A stretch of DNA of 64,000 nucleotides, from NCBI GenBank assembly GCA_030374765.1, contig JARGXX010000105.1, positions 186,001 through 250,000 of the forward strand, given 5' to 3'. The stretch comes from Agarophyton chilense. Taxonomy: Eukaryota > Rhodophyta > Florideophyceae > Gracilariales > Gracilariaceae. Shown here in pieces: positions 22,190 to 33,576 of the stretch. The position numbers and the translations under genes were made by a program. Within the stretch, counting starts at the first letter, position 1. Each line of letters opens with the position of its first letter. The notes beneath the pieces were generated by a model. That model had not been told where the DNA came from. It did not search any database and worked only from the letters and a program-made list of their open reading frames with translations.

Positions 22190-23266
22190 GTACGCCTGCC
22201 GTTCCTGTTGTACCCTTCAGTGGCTGGTGCTGCCACACCTTACAGGTATCTTTAAGCTCCGCGTTCTAGGTCGAGCACGTTGCGGGCTCCCTAGAACCGA
22301 CACGTCTAACACCCCCGCTACCGTTTTGGTATATACCACATTCTTGAGGTCGGGGATGGTTTTGTACCACATTACAAATAAGGATGTATCCGTTGTGGTT
22401 AGAGTGGCGTCGATATGTAGGGTTATATTTTTGCCTTCTTTGATACGTTGTGACATGACGAATTTGCTGGTGGTACAAACCAACAAAAGCATGTGGTTGT
22501 TATGATGGACGGAAGTCCGCTTGATTGGACCGCACATGTCCGAGCTAGTGTATGTTCATGTGGGGTAGGTGTTATTCTTTCTTGTGTACGTTGCTAGTTG
22601 ACAATTTACGCGGACACATGCGCTGCAGGTGAACTTCATGGTAGCGGGGATGTGTTTTTTCCGGCTTGGGAGTAAACTTCGGTTGACTGTGAGAGCTAGT
22701 TTGCTGGGGTAAGCGTAGTTTAGCTTTATATGCCAATCCTGTGCTGTGAGCTGGATCTTGGTTTTACGTGGTGCGGTTTGGGTGTTGGAGAGGTGTGGCA
22801 GCGATTATGAATTGGGTTTGCGTTGTGTTGAGGCTTTCATGGATAAGTTTTAGTTGCCGTGAGGTAGTAGGCGTTCAATTGATGGTGAAATCCGGGCAGT
22901 TTTGGTTTGTTATACGTGGCGTTTGGGGTTGAGCGCACGAGAAGCAATTCAAAAGGCTCTTGCTGTGTGAACTTAAGCTGGGATTATAACGCTCGCTGTG
23001 AAATTATATTGATTTTTTCTCCAGAGTGCCGTAGCTAGAAGTACTAGCGGGGCTCTAGTTGTATCGTATATATATCCTCTTCTTCTGTTGAAAAAGTTTA
23101 AGCCGTAGCATGTGGCCAGATCTTTAACTCATTGGAGGTTGTGTCGCAGGTGTGAATTGGCTACGGCGCGAGTGTCAATGTTCTTATTTCTCTTCGAGTT
23201 TAGCTGGATTGCTCCACGGTGCAAGCCAAGCGTCTGGTGTCCAGTAGCTTATGTGGTATTCTACCT
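22190..23266 (-). mobile_element. Copia element E, 3' part (left of insertion)
   Basis: On the minus strand the pre-integrase zinc region (TAQDWHIKLNYAYPSKLAL; FTCSACVRVNC) is followed by the integrase start SSDMCGPIKRTSVHHNNH. It parallels element D (YHDWHLRLDHAPMRAIQF; LTCTSCAYGK; SSDTCGPINPPSRHGNRH). The remainder of E lies beyond gypsy element C, at 33577-34950, so C landed inside E. RT and RNase H are not seen at this end. The copy is old and heavily broken. Confidence 0.7.
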
Positions 23267-23967
23267 TGTCGGGGAATCCGATAGGTTGGTTTTTCGCGAA
23301 GTGGCGGTTGGAACTCATAAGTGAGTGTTATCATCAGCATTGTGATATGAAGCGGCATCCTGCATAGGATGCCTAGAGGCAGAATGTCTTAGTGGAACAC
23401 GTGGCCTCATGGGTCGAGTGGCTTACCACCGCGCGCACATAGTTGCGACCCTTCCTATGGGAATGCCATATTGGAAACGGCGCATGTAGTGGCGATCCAC
23501 GTGGAGGGCTTTACTACCCTTTGTAGCTATACGTCCATTAGGGACCATACCCATACAGTAGTTTGGCTAAGTGGCTGACCACTGGGTATTATTCTTATAC
23601 TTATTTGGGCACTCACCCTGGTACACAGTATATAGTGTACCAGAGGTGAGCGCCCACTCCAAGTAAAGGAGACAACATGGGCATCATGACTATTCTGTTC
23701 CTCGCTTAGGATTCCTTAACCGGAGATCCGGACGAGCTATAATAGATAGTCAGCCCCCAACCACTTCACGAGCCGTCTCGTACCTACGTTCCATCAACGT
23801 TTTACAGTTGCACTGTTCACCCTCGCTGGCGAGTAGTGGCCTTAGACCCCACTTCCAGCTCGCTGGTGTTGTAGCTCTACCACCCCTTTTCCTTCGCCGC
23901 AAGCGACCCATCGGCAGTCCGAACGCTGTCGAAGGTGTCCACTCTCTCCGTTAGAGCGGATACTACA
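23267..23967 (+). repeat. 5' LTR of element C (701 bp)
   Basis: Starts TGTCGGGGAATCC and ends GATACTACA. It aligns end to end with 32876-33576. Confidence 0.93.
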
Positions 23968-23969
23968 AG

Positions 23970-23987
23970 TGGTCTCCCGACTTAGAA
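23970..23987 (+). other. Primer binding site of element C
   Basis: TGGTCTCCCGACTTAGAA begins two bases after the LTR and is nearly identical to the site in element A. Confidence 0.7.
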
Positions 23988-24299
23988 CCATTGTAGTCAG
24001 CGGCACTGAAGAATTCGTTCCTGGAACGTGGAATCGATATCGATACTCGGAAGAAGTGGAATCACTACAGTTATTGTTTATCGAACCACATCCGGCAATT
24101 GCCGAATTCATCGTGGTTGAACACGTGTTCGAGAAGTTGAAGACACCATTTGGTTTGCACCTGGACTCAGGTTTGGTCTAGGATCCCGAAGACCCGAAGC
24201 CAGTCGAGTACTGGTCGCCCCGGTCCTGCGAGACCACCACCGAAACCGAGGCTTGCCTCATCTGTTGAAGCCGGAGAGCGGCTATATCGTCAAGCGATG

Positions 24300-25865
24300 T
24301 CGCGCTCACGCTCGGTGAATGATGAACGAGATCTCTTGGATGTACCGGCCCCTGTGGGAGCGGCAGTTGCGCCCACCACTGAAGCCGTAGTTGACCCTGA
24401 GGTCGTCGGACCTCAAGAAGAGGATGATTTGCGCAGGGAAGTGCGTCGTCTCAAGTCTTAGTCAAGCGCTTCGCGTGTGCGCATGGTTGCGTTGGAATCG
24501 CAGATCGCTGCTCTTATCGCTGATGTCGAACAATTACGCAGTGCGCACCAAGCACTCGTTCGTCAAGACGATGGGAAGCAGCTCTCTGCATCAGTGAAAA
24601 CACTACGTGGGGATTTGAACCATCTACTGGAGAGGTACGGGAATACGCCCGATGCGCTACCCGGCCTAACCGTGGATGTAGAGGAAGTCCCCACTCGATA
24701 TAACCCTCGTTTAGAACGCCTGGAGGCGGCAGTTCATGCGCAGACTGCTGTTAAACCAGTCGTAATGGAAGAAGAAGGAGCTCCTTCGAATGAAGCTCGT
24801 TCGAAGAATTCGAAGTCACGACGTAAGAAGCCGAAGTTCGCACGTGGTTCGAGTGATGAATCGTCCAGTACGGAGGGTTTCAGTTCCTGTACTGATGATT
24901 CTGATGATTCAGATACGTCAGATGACGTCGACAGTGATGATGGTCATCGAAGGGCCCGATGTCAGAAGAAGAACACGTCTTCGTGGTTGATGAGAAAAAA
25001 AGGCTCACCTTACACAGGACTGAAGGTGCTCCCGTGCACGAATCCGCTTAATTGGAAGGTCGTGAATTACAGGTACTACCGTCTGAAGGTGAAGAGCAAA
25101 AAGCGCTAACGTCCACTCGACGGAGGACAAGATTACCTTGTACATCGACGGGCTGGACCTGAGCATTAAGTCGTTGGTAGCTCGATATCGAGAGAAGCAT
25201 GGAAGAGTCTCCTATTTGAAGTTAGTTCAGTTTGCGAAAGCTGAAGGAGACGCAGCCAGAGTGCGTGGTAGCCCCCGTCGTTCAGTGGCTTTTGGAACCT
25301 CAATTGGTAAGGAGAAGATCTCCGCCAGAGTTAATCAGCGCAGCAAACTGCTACATCTGTAATCTCCAGTTGACTCCCTTATTCGTCGTTGGCACCCAAA
25401 GGGAGTGACTCGCATGAGGAGGTGGTCCATTTCATGGAATATACGGACTCTTCTGTATTTAAAGTGGATCTCCCACACTCGGAGTCTCAGGACGAGGAAG
25501 CCCTAATGGCTATGGAGGGCCGTCGCCCTATGTACCGTCCCTACACGGTGCCTCCACAAGGAGGTTTTAAGAACGGGAAACTCGAATAGGTGGATACTCG
25601 CACGGCGTACCGTTCACAACCTATGTTGACCAACCGTCGTGACGGTTTGATATGTTATTCATGTTATGGAAAACACTATTTGAGTGCAGAATGCACACTT
25701 CCTGCAAAGGATCTGAGTCGTATCATGACGAATTATGAAGCACTCTCAGAAGAGGAAAGGAGCCGCGTACCGGCGGGCATGTATTGGAAAGCCAAAAGTT
25801 GGTTTTCTCTGACACCAATGCGCCGCACGGACAAGCCGGTCGCTCAGAATGCTGAAGTGTTATAA
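24300..25865 (+). mobile_element. gag region of element C
   Basis: Blocks related to the gag of element A are seen in several plus-strand frames: an N-terminal coiled-coil-like part (24477-25109), a core piece with DGLDLSIKSLVARYREK (25138-25362) and the zinc-knuckle piece (25590-25865). Not intact. Confidence 0.65.
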
Positions 25866-26152
25866 CCCGGAACCTCGGTAGGAAGAGGCGCCTTTGAGGC
25901 GAATAAGCCGGTGCAACCGGAAAACTAAGTGAGGGAGCCCCTAGGGGGTCGGCACTAGCCGATTTCGTAGTGCTGACCAGGGAGAGCTCGCCTCCCTGCT
26001 CCCGCGCTTGGAAGCTCAAGATTCTCTTGAGGCCTCCCAAATTTCCGACGTACGGAATCAATCCGCCGGACGGAAAGCGAGTACAGTTTGACTGTGAGTT
26101 ACATAGTCCTTGGAGACGTTATACTTGTCCGTAAAAACGGGAGAGTTACCTT

Positions 26153-29100
26153 ATGGTAGTGTCTAAAAGAAACTATAAGGTCTATGCCGACATCGGCTCT
26201 GACAGGAATCTGTTATCTATTCGATTGACTATCCTGGACACAGGTGCTGGTCCAAACTTTATACGGGAATCAGAGCTCGCTCCTGGTGACTTGGAACGTA
26301 TTCGATACGGTCCTTTACCGGACATCTGGGGTCTAACAAGAATGCTGTGAAGACACTGGAAACAGTTCGACTCGTGGGGCGTTTGGGACGCTTTGTAGTC
26401 CTAGTCGCATTCATCGTCTGTAAGACCTTAGCTGCACCAGTGGTAATGGGATTTGATTATTGCGACAAGTTTGTCGAAGCCATTGGCCCGCGAAGAAAAC
26501 TAGTGGAACTAGATGATGGATCAATGGTACCAATTGTTCGCAAGCCAATGCGTCGTTGCTCTGAAGCACCTCCACTTCTACCATCTATGGAATACGGTAA
26601 ATTCCGAGGACGTGTCTCGCAGAGGATTCGAGTAGCGAAGAGTGCCATGCTGAAGGCGCAAACCGAAACTTGGGTTCAAGTAAGAACAGAACGACACGGA
26701 CTCGTGGTAATTCAACCGAATACTCTGATGTATGAATCCGGTGTATTGCTAGTCGCTAACGGCATTTTTCAGGTTGATCCTGGTAGCCCCTTTGGGATAC
26801 TAGTGAGTAACTTCACCGATAACGATTATCAGATACCGAAGAATCAGGTTGTTGCAACAGCTTTGCCTCATCCCACAGTGGTGTTCCCTACTCATATTTC
26901 TACTGCAAAAGTATTGGGATTAACCCATGTCAGTGACACAGACGAAGAACTTCAAACTCCGTCTGGAGATCAATTGCAAACCGCAAAGGATCTAGAGAGC
27001 CTGGTCGATGAGCTAGACTTAGCACATGTGTCGGAACTCTACAGGACGAAGATCAGGTCTATGCTGAAGAAGTATACATCCATTTGGAGTGGAAAACTAG
27101 GAGAGATCTCTGCTACGGAACACCACATTGATTTGGTCCCAGGGTCACGACCCATCTCCCAACCACCCTACAGAGCGGGACCGCGAACTAGCCAAGTCGA
27201 AGAGAAGAATGTCAGCAAAATGCTGGAAGAAGGAGTGATCGAAGCAGCTCAATCTGCTTGGGCCTCACCAGTGGTGCTGGTTCCAAAACCTGATGGTTCT
27301 TTACGATTCTGTATCGATTATCGAAAACTGAACGCAGTTACAGTTCGAGATACATACCCGTTGCCTCGAATGGACGAATGTATTGACAGCTTAGGAGAAT
27401 CGAACGTGTTCACCACGTTGGACGCCAACTCTGGCTATTCGCAGGTGCCTGTAGCGGAAGAAGACCAAGATAAAACCGCATTTGCGTGTCACGCCGGTCT
27501 CTACCGTTTCAAAAGGATGCCCTTTGGTTTAACGAATGCACCGGCTACTTCCCAGCGTACTCTGGACATCTTGCTCTCAAGATACAAGTGGAAGACTTGT
27601 TTAGTCTATTTGGACGATGTGATCATCTTTTCCCAGGATGTGGAAAGCCATTTACGGCATGTCGAGGAGATCCTCAAAGCACTACAGAGCGCAGGTATCA
27701 CCTTGAAATTCAAGAAATGCGAATGGTTCGCTGGCACCGTCCGGTACTTAGGACACGTGATCAAACCGGGACAGCTTGCCATTCAAGAGGTACAAACAGC
27801 GGCTCTCCGCGAAGTACAACTTCCGTCGACACAGAAGCAATTGAGTTCTTTCCTCGGCTTGTGCAACGTCTACCGACGATTCGTGCCGCGATACTCGCAT
27901 ATAGCGGCACCGCTCAACGCAAAGCTGCGTAAAGGACAACCAGTACAGCTGGAACAATTCAGACAAGCTGAAGTGGAAGCGTTCGACACGCTGAAGAAAA
28001 AGATTATTACAGCCCCTGTCTTGGCGCTGCCCATCCCCAACCTGCCATACTCAGTGGATACCGACTCTAGCGAGTACCAAGTAGGGTGTGCTCTTTTTCA
28101 AACACACCCTGATGGTGAACGCAAACCCATTGGTTACTGGTCAAGATCGCTGAACGCAGCTGAGAAGAAGTATTCAGTTTCAGAAAAGGAATGCCTTGCA
28201 GTCGTTTGGGTTCTAACCACATTGCAACCGTATCTCCAACGAGAACGTTTTACCGTCAACACGGATCATTCGTCTCGGCGATGGTTACTGTGCATTACAG
28301 ACCCGTCTGGTCGTCTCACACGATGTCGCTTACGCATTTCTGAATTCGATTTCGAAGTGAAGTATAAGAAGGGATTGGCCAATGTCCAAGCTGACGCGCT
28401 ATCGCGACTCAAAAAACTGGGCGAAACCCAAGGCGAAATCGATGAAGAGATACCTTGCTTCTACATGGAGACCCATTCACCATCTTTTGAAGAAGAGAAA
28501 CAAGAGCCCCTTGATGATTATTCGAATGCATACCCGTTCCTTGCATTGGCAGACACTGACCCTCCAGTTCAACTCGAGCGAATCTCGTGCACTGAGCTCC
28601 CCAATGAGCAACACGCCGATACGTTTTGTGCGTCGATACGCTCTCGTCTTAACGGGTGGGAGGAGCTCCCCTTTTCACTCGATTCACGAGGAGTACTGTT
28701 AAGACATGTCGAAAAGCATGATCAAATCGTGATTCTACACGTCTTGAAGAGTCGAGTACTCCATCTGGCACACTACAGCAAGCTGTCTGGTCATCCAGGA
28801 GGACCGAAGTTGTTCATGACTCTAAGAAGATATTTTTACTGGCTTACTTTGGCAATGGACTGCCATGCTACAGTGAGGTTGTGCACAACATGTGCGAATA
28901 ATCGCGTGAAGCTTTACAGGAAGCGGAAACCGATGACGTTATTCCAGGCGAAAGGGCCTTTAAAATACGTCAGTATCGACATCCTAGGGGAATTGGTTCG
29001 CTCAAGGCGAGGTTATCGCTACCTATTGGTAATTACCGACCGCTCCTCGAAGCTAGTGCGGACTGTGACGCTGAAGCGGATAACAGCAGCCGTAATTGCA

Positions 29101-29694
29101 CAGGCGTTTATCAAACACTGGGTATTTATAAACGGACCACCAGAAGTTCTGTTATCAGATAATGAAAAGAAATTCGTTACGAAGTTCTTTCAGAATATTT
29201 GCCGCATTATGGGCATTCGAAACGTGTTTACCACGACCTATCATCCGCAATGCAACGGTCAGGTGGAGCTTTTCATCCGCACGCTGATAGAAGCATTACG
29301 ACACTACATCGCGGACCACCCGAAAGAATGGGACATATTTACAGATACTCTGTGCTACGCGTACAATACGCAAGTGCATACCTCTACAAAGACGGCACCG
29401 TTCGACCTCGTGCTCTCACGTAACCCTCCGGCTTTACCGGTTGCGCTCGAGGACGAGACAGAATTGGACGCGCCGACCCTGGCTAAGTCCCATCTGAGAT
29501 GGAGGAATGACCTGAAGGTCAGAGCGGAAGAAGCCGCTAAGGAGTTATCAAAGACGCAAGCTCGCTATGAGCGAAACTATGACGCCAGAAGGCGAAGGGG
29601 AAATCCGGCAATCCGAGTAGGAGGTCACGTCTTCGTGCGAGTCGAAAGACCTGACAAACAGGAAGAATCTCGTCATATAAGTTGTTGCCGATAG
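26153..29694 (+). mobile_element. pol region of element C (PR-RT-RNase H-integrase)
   Basis: The protease motif LDTGAGPNFI is at ~26235. A 1115-codon frame (26347-29694) then runs through RT, RNase H and integrase. RT shows VLVPKPDGSLRFCIDYRKLN (~27275), FGLTNAP and the active-site block LVYLDDVIIF (~27605). RNase H shows DTDSSEYQVGCALF and TVNTDHSS. Integrase shows an HHCC zinc region (HLAHYSKLSGHPGG, CTTCANN) and a core with SIDILGEL, LLSDNEKKF and TTYHPQCNGQVE. The order RT-RNase H-integrase is that of Ty3/gypsy. This is the best preserved coding region among the LTR elements here. Confidence 0.93.
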
Positions 29695-30720
29695 CGGCTG
29701 GACCCTTCAAAGTGGTGGACCTTAATGAAGACACAGTGGTCATCAAGACAGGTGAGGACGTTGAACGTGTATCGCGCGATCGCCTTGAAGTCGCGCCTGA
29801 CCCGCAAGTGGAAGTCCAGGTATCTGGTAGAACTAAGGAGGCAAGTGCGACGGAACGTCAAGGCAAAAGCCCAAGTGACTCTGGGGAGAGTGAACGGCCA
29901 CCAATGGTTCGAGCGGAGGAGAAAGCTCCTGATCTCCCACCGCCGGCGGTTGCGTACGCCAATCACGGACAGCTTCCGAAGTATCGGGATATTCCCCGTG
30001 GCACGCACACACCCTTAAGTACAGAAATGGAACCTGAAAGCAGGAAAGATGTTTTGAACTTTGGCCCCAAGGACTTGGAAACGAGTGCACGCGAAAACGC
30101 GTTGTTGCCGCTTCAGGCTGAACCATCAGGTGAAGCGCCACTCGCTGTTACGCCGATATCGGCTTCGATCCCTCGTGGGCATGAAGAAGAAGAGGTATCG
30201 CCTCCTGTCATGGTGCGAGCACCATCGTCCACCGAACAGCGTTCAGAATCGCATAAACCGAAGGAAGTTCATCAACGAAAGAAATTGAGAAGTAGCGAGA
30301 AGTACGCTTCTATGGAACCTGGAAAACAGGATAGCTCTTTATCTGAGAAAGGTTCTCAAGGAATGGGTACACTGCCCCTGCGGGCAGAACGACAGTTAAT
30401 CGACGAGCGAACGCTTAGCGACGCTGAGACTGCTAACACAGAGACGCTTTGGTCAGCCCTAATGCATTTCAAACCTGTTAACAGGAGTCTCGCGCCAACA
30501 GCGAAATCATTGGGAAACGCCCAGTAATATGTCATGGATCGCATATGTGAACATGGCGAACATGAAGACACTAGATAATTACTGTATCGAGTCCGTTGGT
30601 ACGGTTTTCCTCCGGAAGCGGATACGTGGGATCTTATAGCTCATATCCCCCGTTCGCAGCTCGTGCGATATCATCGATGCATGCGATTACCACTCCCTAG
30701 GGAGATCGACTCCTCGATAG
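29682..30720 (+). mobile_element. Tail and chromodomain-like block of element C
   Basis: A 281-codon Ser/Glu/Pro-rich frame (29682-30527) follows integrase. At ~30533-30690 a chromodomain-like block is seen (VMDRICEHGEHE, then YRVRWYGFPPEADTWDLIAH and IPRSQLVRYHR). It corresponds to the chromodomain of element A. Confidence 0.7.
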
Positions 30721-31021
30721 TCGGGCTCTTGGGCACATCCCTTTTCTAAGTATGGGCTACAAAGGTATTAAAAACTCGAAAGGCGAGAAGAAAACCAGAA
30801 ATCATGAAGAGGAAACGTGAAGACACGCAAACAAAGAATATTAACTGATTATCACCTATGACAAACTGGAGAAGCGAGAAGAAGGATTTAAGAACTCGAG
30901 AAGCGAGAAGAGATGAAGACTAGAAGATAAGAAGGGAACGTGAAGACACGAAGTTACCAGATTTTTTTCGGTATCAAGATACCACCGCAAAATTGTTGAC
31001 TAGAAGTCTGTTCTAGGATCA

Positions 31022-31903
31022 TCAAAGCAACGTGCGAGCACGCAGGTTCGCAAGAAGCTGTGCGCGATCACCTTCAACTTGGTCCACGGAAAAGCCCGCA
31101 TCTAAGAGGAACTGCCTCAGCGGATCCAAGCCTAGATCTTTGAGAAGCACTGCACTCGGTTGTTGGGTAAACCCATGAAAGTACTCTTGAGCAACTCTCG
31201 CCGCTGCGGATTGATCGACGGAAGTCGCTACGCCTGCCAGCTCTGGCTCGTCCTCGTAACCGAGTTCAGCCTCGGCTCCCGGCGCTTCCTCTCCGTTCTC
31301 GGATGGAGTAGCATCGTACAAGTATCCAGTAAGCTGGTTCGGTGGCATGTCACGCGGGTTCTCCCGAAGAAAGCAAGCCTGCTCGGAGGTGATCAACTGG
31401 TGCGTCCAGGGGTCGTAACAAACGAAATCTCCAGCACTTGCTGTTCGTCCAGGAGAATGGTCTTGGTGTCTTGCACGGGTTCCGCGAGCGGATTGATCAG
31501 CTGGCTCTCCAGACCAATCGACACTGTCGATCAAATCCACAAGATGGAGGAAGTCGGCATGGTTCGCACGGGATCCCAGGACAAGGGAAAGATCGAGTTC
31601 TCTCGCATACTTTCGCGCTGTGGGCGATATGTAACAAACTCTAAAGGTATCATAAGCATCCCACAGGAGGAAGACGGCCATCTTGGCGATAAACTCGGTA
31701 TAAACCACCGTCCAATATCCCGAGAACGGGTCGTTATCCAACGCGGACCCGATGTAGGAGATCGTCGATGGGAGCTCCACAGGGCAACGACGAGGACTCT
31801 CGATCGCCGCCCAATGCTCCGGAATACCGATGTAGCGCCCGAAGCGCGCGTTCCGCCGGATGCGGTCAATCTCGATCATTTGATACGGCACCAAATAGCC
31901 CAA
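31022..31903 (-). CDS. Antisense frame 1 of element C
   Basis: A 293-codon frame lies on the strand opposite to gag-pol. Homologue of 15604-16452 in element A (shared SxxxYxGSxxxND, DAYDxxRxxYxxP and AGDFVxxDPW patterns). It has an acidic middle part and a C-terminal stretch rich in Leu and Arg. No known domain; it could be an accessory protein of this element lineage or a captured gene. Confidence 0.78.
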   Translation of the reverse strand: MGYLVPYQMIEIDRIRRNARFGRYIGIPEHWAAIESPRRCPVELPSTISYIGSALDNDPFSGYWTVVYTEFIAKMAVFLLWDAYDTFRVCYISPTARKYARELDLSLVLGSRANHADFLHLVDLIDSVDWSGEPADQSARGTRARHQDHSPGRTASAGDFVCYDPWTHQLITSEQACFLRENPRDMPPNQLTGYLYDATPSENGEEAPGAEAELGYEDEPELAGVATSVDQSAAARVAQEYFHGFTQQPSAVLLKDLGLDPLRQFLLDAGFSVDQVEGDRAQLLANLRARTLL

Positions 31904-31924
31904 ACGTGATCGAGTACGACGTTT

Positions 31925-32836
31925 TCAACGGGGATAATCCCAATAGGGAATGTCACGCTTTCGAAGAAAGCGGAACTCCGCATGGAGAAGTGGTTGCTGA
32001 AAACAGAGAGCTGCATTACGTACACCGCGCACACCGCGCCAACCACTAACATCTACTTCAACGAGTGTCTCGATATACGAGTAACCTTCACCGTCGGTAC
32101 GGGCTTTCCAAGTATCTAGTTCCCAGTCCTGCGGGAGGAGAACCGTACTGATGAATCGGTGAAGACGCTGGTAAATCAGCTTGGTGAACCGCGTACGGGC
32201 TTCGGACAAGGTTTCCGTTGAATATCGTGCAATCGCGTTGTCTGGCAAAGCAATATGGCTCGCCCAGTCGTCGGTATAAATCGCGTGTTCCGGAATACCG
32301 TCGAGGAAGTACCCACCGTGTACATACTGTTGTATCAACGCGTCATCGCGGATAGCAACTGGATCAAACCAGGGCGCTTGCGCGAAAAGTTCACCGTTGT
32401 CGAGAGTATCTCGTCCATAGAAATCCGCAGGGTGCGGGTAGCTCCGCTGAGCACGACGAGAAGGAGCTCGAATTACCCCCGCAGAGGCTACGTGAGCCGC
32501 GTTCGGCATCGGAGCCAGGGTTGACTGAGGTAACGGTACCGACCGGAATCCGGTGTACGGTGTGTGGAACGAACGGTATGGACCGAGTTGAGCAGTAGGC
32601 TGTGACGCATAACCAGCAGTGTTGGACGGAGCCCCAGAAGGCACATCCTCAGAGGAGGGCTGAAACGGGTTTGACCCGGCGTTCGGAATCATCGGGAGAG
32701 ATCGAGCTGAAGAGCGGTGAGGAACAGAATACTGTTGAGAACTGTAAGAGTTGGTCGGGCGGCGAGGAATTCGTGAGGACGATGAGTACCCGGAACATCG
32801 GTCCGACTGCGTATAAACGCTTCTTGCGTCCCCCAT
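31925..32836 (-). CDS. Antisense frame 2 of element C
   Basis: A 303-codon antisense frame starts close to the 3' LTR. The first half is Ser/Pro-rich and probably disordered; the second half contains APWFDPVAIRDDALIQQY and DWASHIALPDNAIARY, shared with frame 16693-17256 of element A. No known domain. Its start about 40 bases inside the LTR border suggests that the 3' LTR region could promote antisense transcription. Confidence 0.75.
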   Translation of the reverse strand: MGDARSVYTQSDRCSGYSSSSRIPRRPTNSYSSQQYSVPHRSSARSLPMIPNAGSNPFQPSSEDVPSGAPSNTAGYASQPTAQLGPYRSFHTPYTGFRSVPLPQSTLAPMPNAAHVASAGVIRAPSRRAQRSYPHPADFYGRDTLDNGELFAQAPWFDPVAIRDDALIQQYVHGGYFLDGIPEHAIYTDDWASHIALPDNAIARYSTETLSEARTRFTKLIYQRLHRFISTVLLPQDWELDTWKARTDGEGYSYIETLVEVDVSGWRGVRGVRNAALCFQQPLLHAEFRFLRKRDIPYWDYPR

Positions 32837-32875
32837 GGTTCGCGCTTAACGAGGGGGGTATGTATTATTCAACTA

Positions 32876-33576
32876 TGTCGGGGAATCCGATGGGTTGGTT
32901 TTTCGCGAAGTCGCGGTTGGAACTCATAAGTGAGTGATATCATCAGCATTGTGATATGAAGCGGCATCCTTCATAGGATGCCTAGAGGCAGAATGTCTTA
33001 GTGGAACACATGGCGTCATGGGTCGAGTGGCTTACCACGCCTCGCGCATAGTTGCTACCCCTCCTAGGGGAATGCCAAATTGGAAACGGCGCATGTAGTG
33101 GCGATCCACGTGGAGGGCTTTACTACCATTTGTAGCTAGACGTCCATTAGGGACCATATCCATACAGTGATTTGGCTAAGTAGCTGACCACTGGGTATTA
33201 TTCTTATATTTATTTGGGCACTCACCCTGGTACACAGTATATAGTGTACCAGAGGTGAGCGCCCACTCCAAGTAGAGGAGACAACATGGGCATCATGACT
33301 ATTCTGTTCCTTGCTTAGGATTCCTTAACCGGAGATCCGGACGAGCTATAATAGATAGTCAGCCCCCAACCACTTCACTAGCCGTCTCGTACCGACGTTC
33401 CGTCAACGTTTTACAGTTGCACTGTTCACTCTCTCTCACGAGTAGTGGCCTTACACCCCACTTCCAGCTCGCTGGTGTTGTAGCTCTACCACCCCTTTTC
33501 CTTCGCTGCAAGCGACCCATCGGCAGTCCGAACGCTATCGCAGGTGTCTGCTCTCTCCATTAGAGCGGATACTACA
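32876..33576 (+). repeat. 3' LTR of element C (701 bp)
   Basis: Same length and ends as 23267-23967. Copia E sequence resumes directly after it. Confidence 0.93.

Larger units (their letters stand above)
23267..33576 (+). mobile_element. Ty3/gypsy chromovirus element C (nested in Copia E)
   Basis: Two 701-bp LTRs bound a 10.3-kb element. Parts in order: primer site, gag with Cys-His box (CYSCYGKHYLSAEC, ~25650), protease, RT, RNase H, integrase, tail, chromodomain-like block and two antisense frames, then the 3' LTR. It is broken by a handful of interruptions outside the long pol frame. The LTRs differ by roughly 5-6% by eye, making it older than A or D. Both flanks belong to one Copia element. 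A clean target duplication is not visible. Confidence 0.9.
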
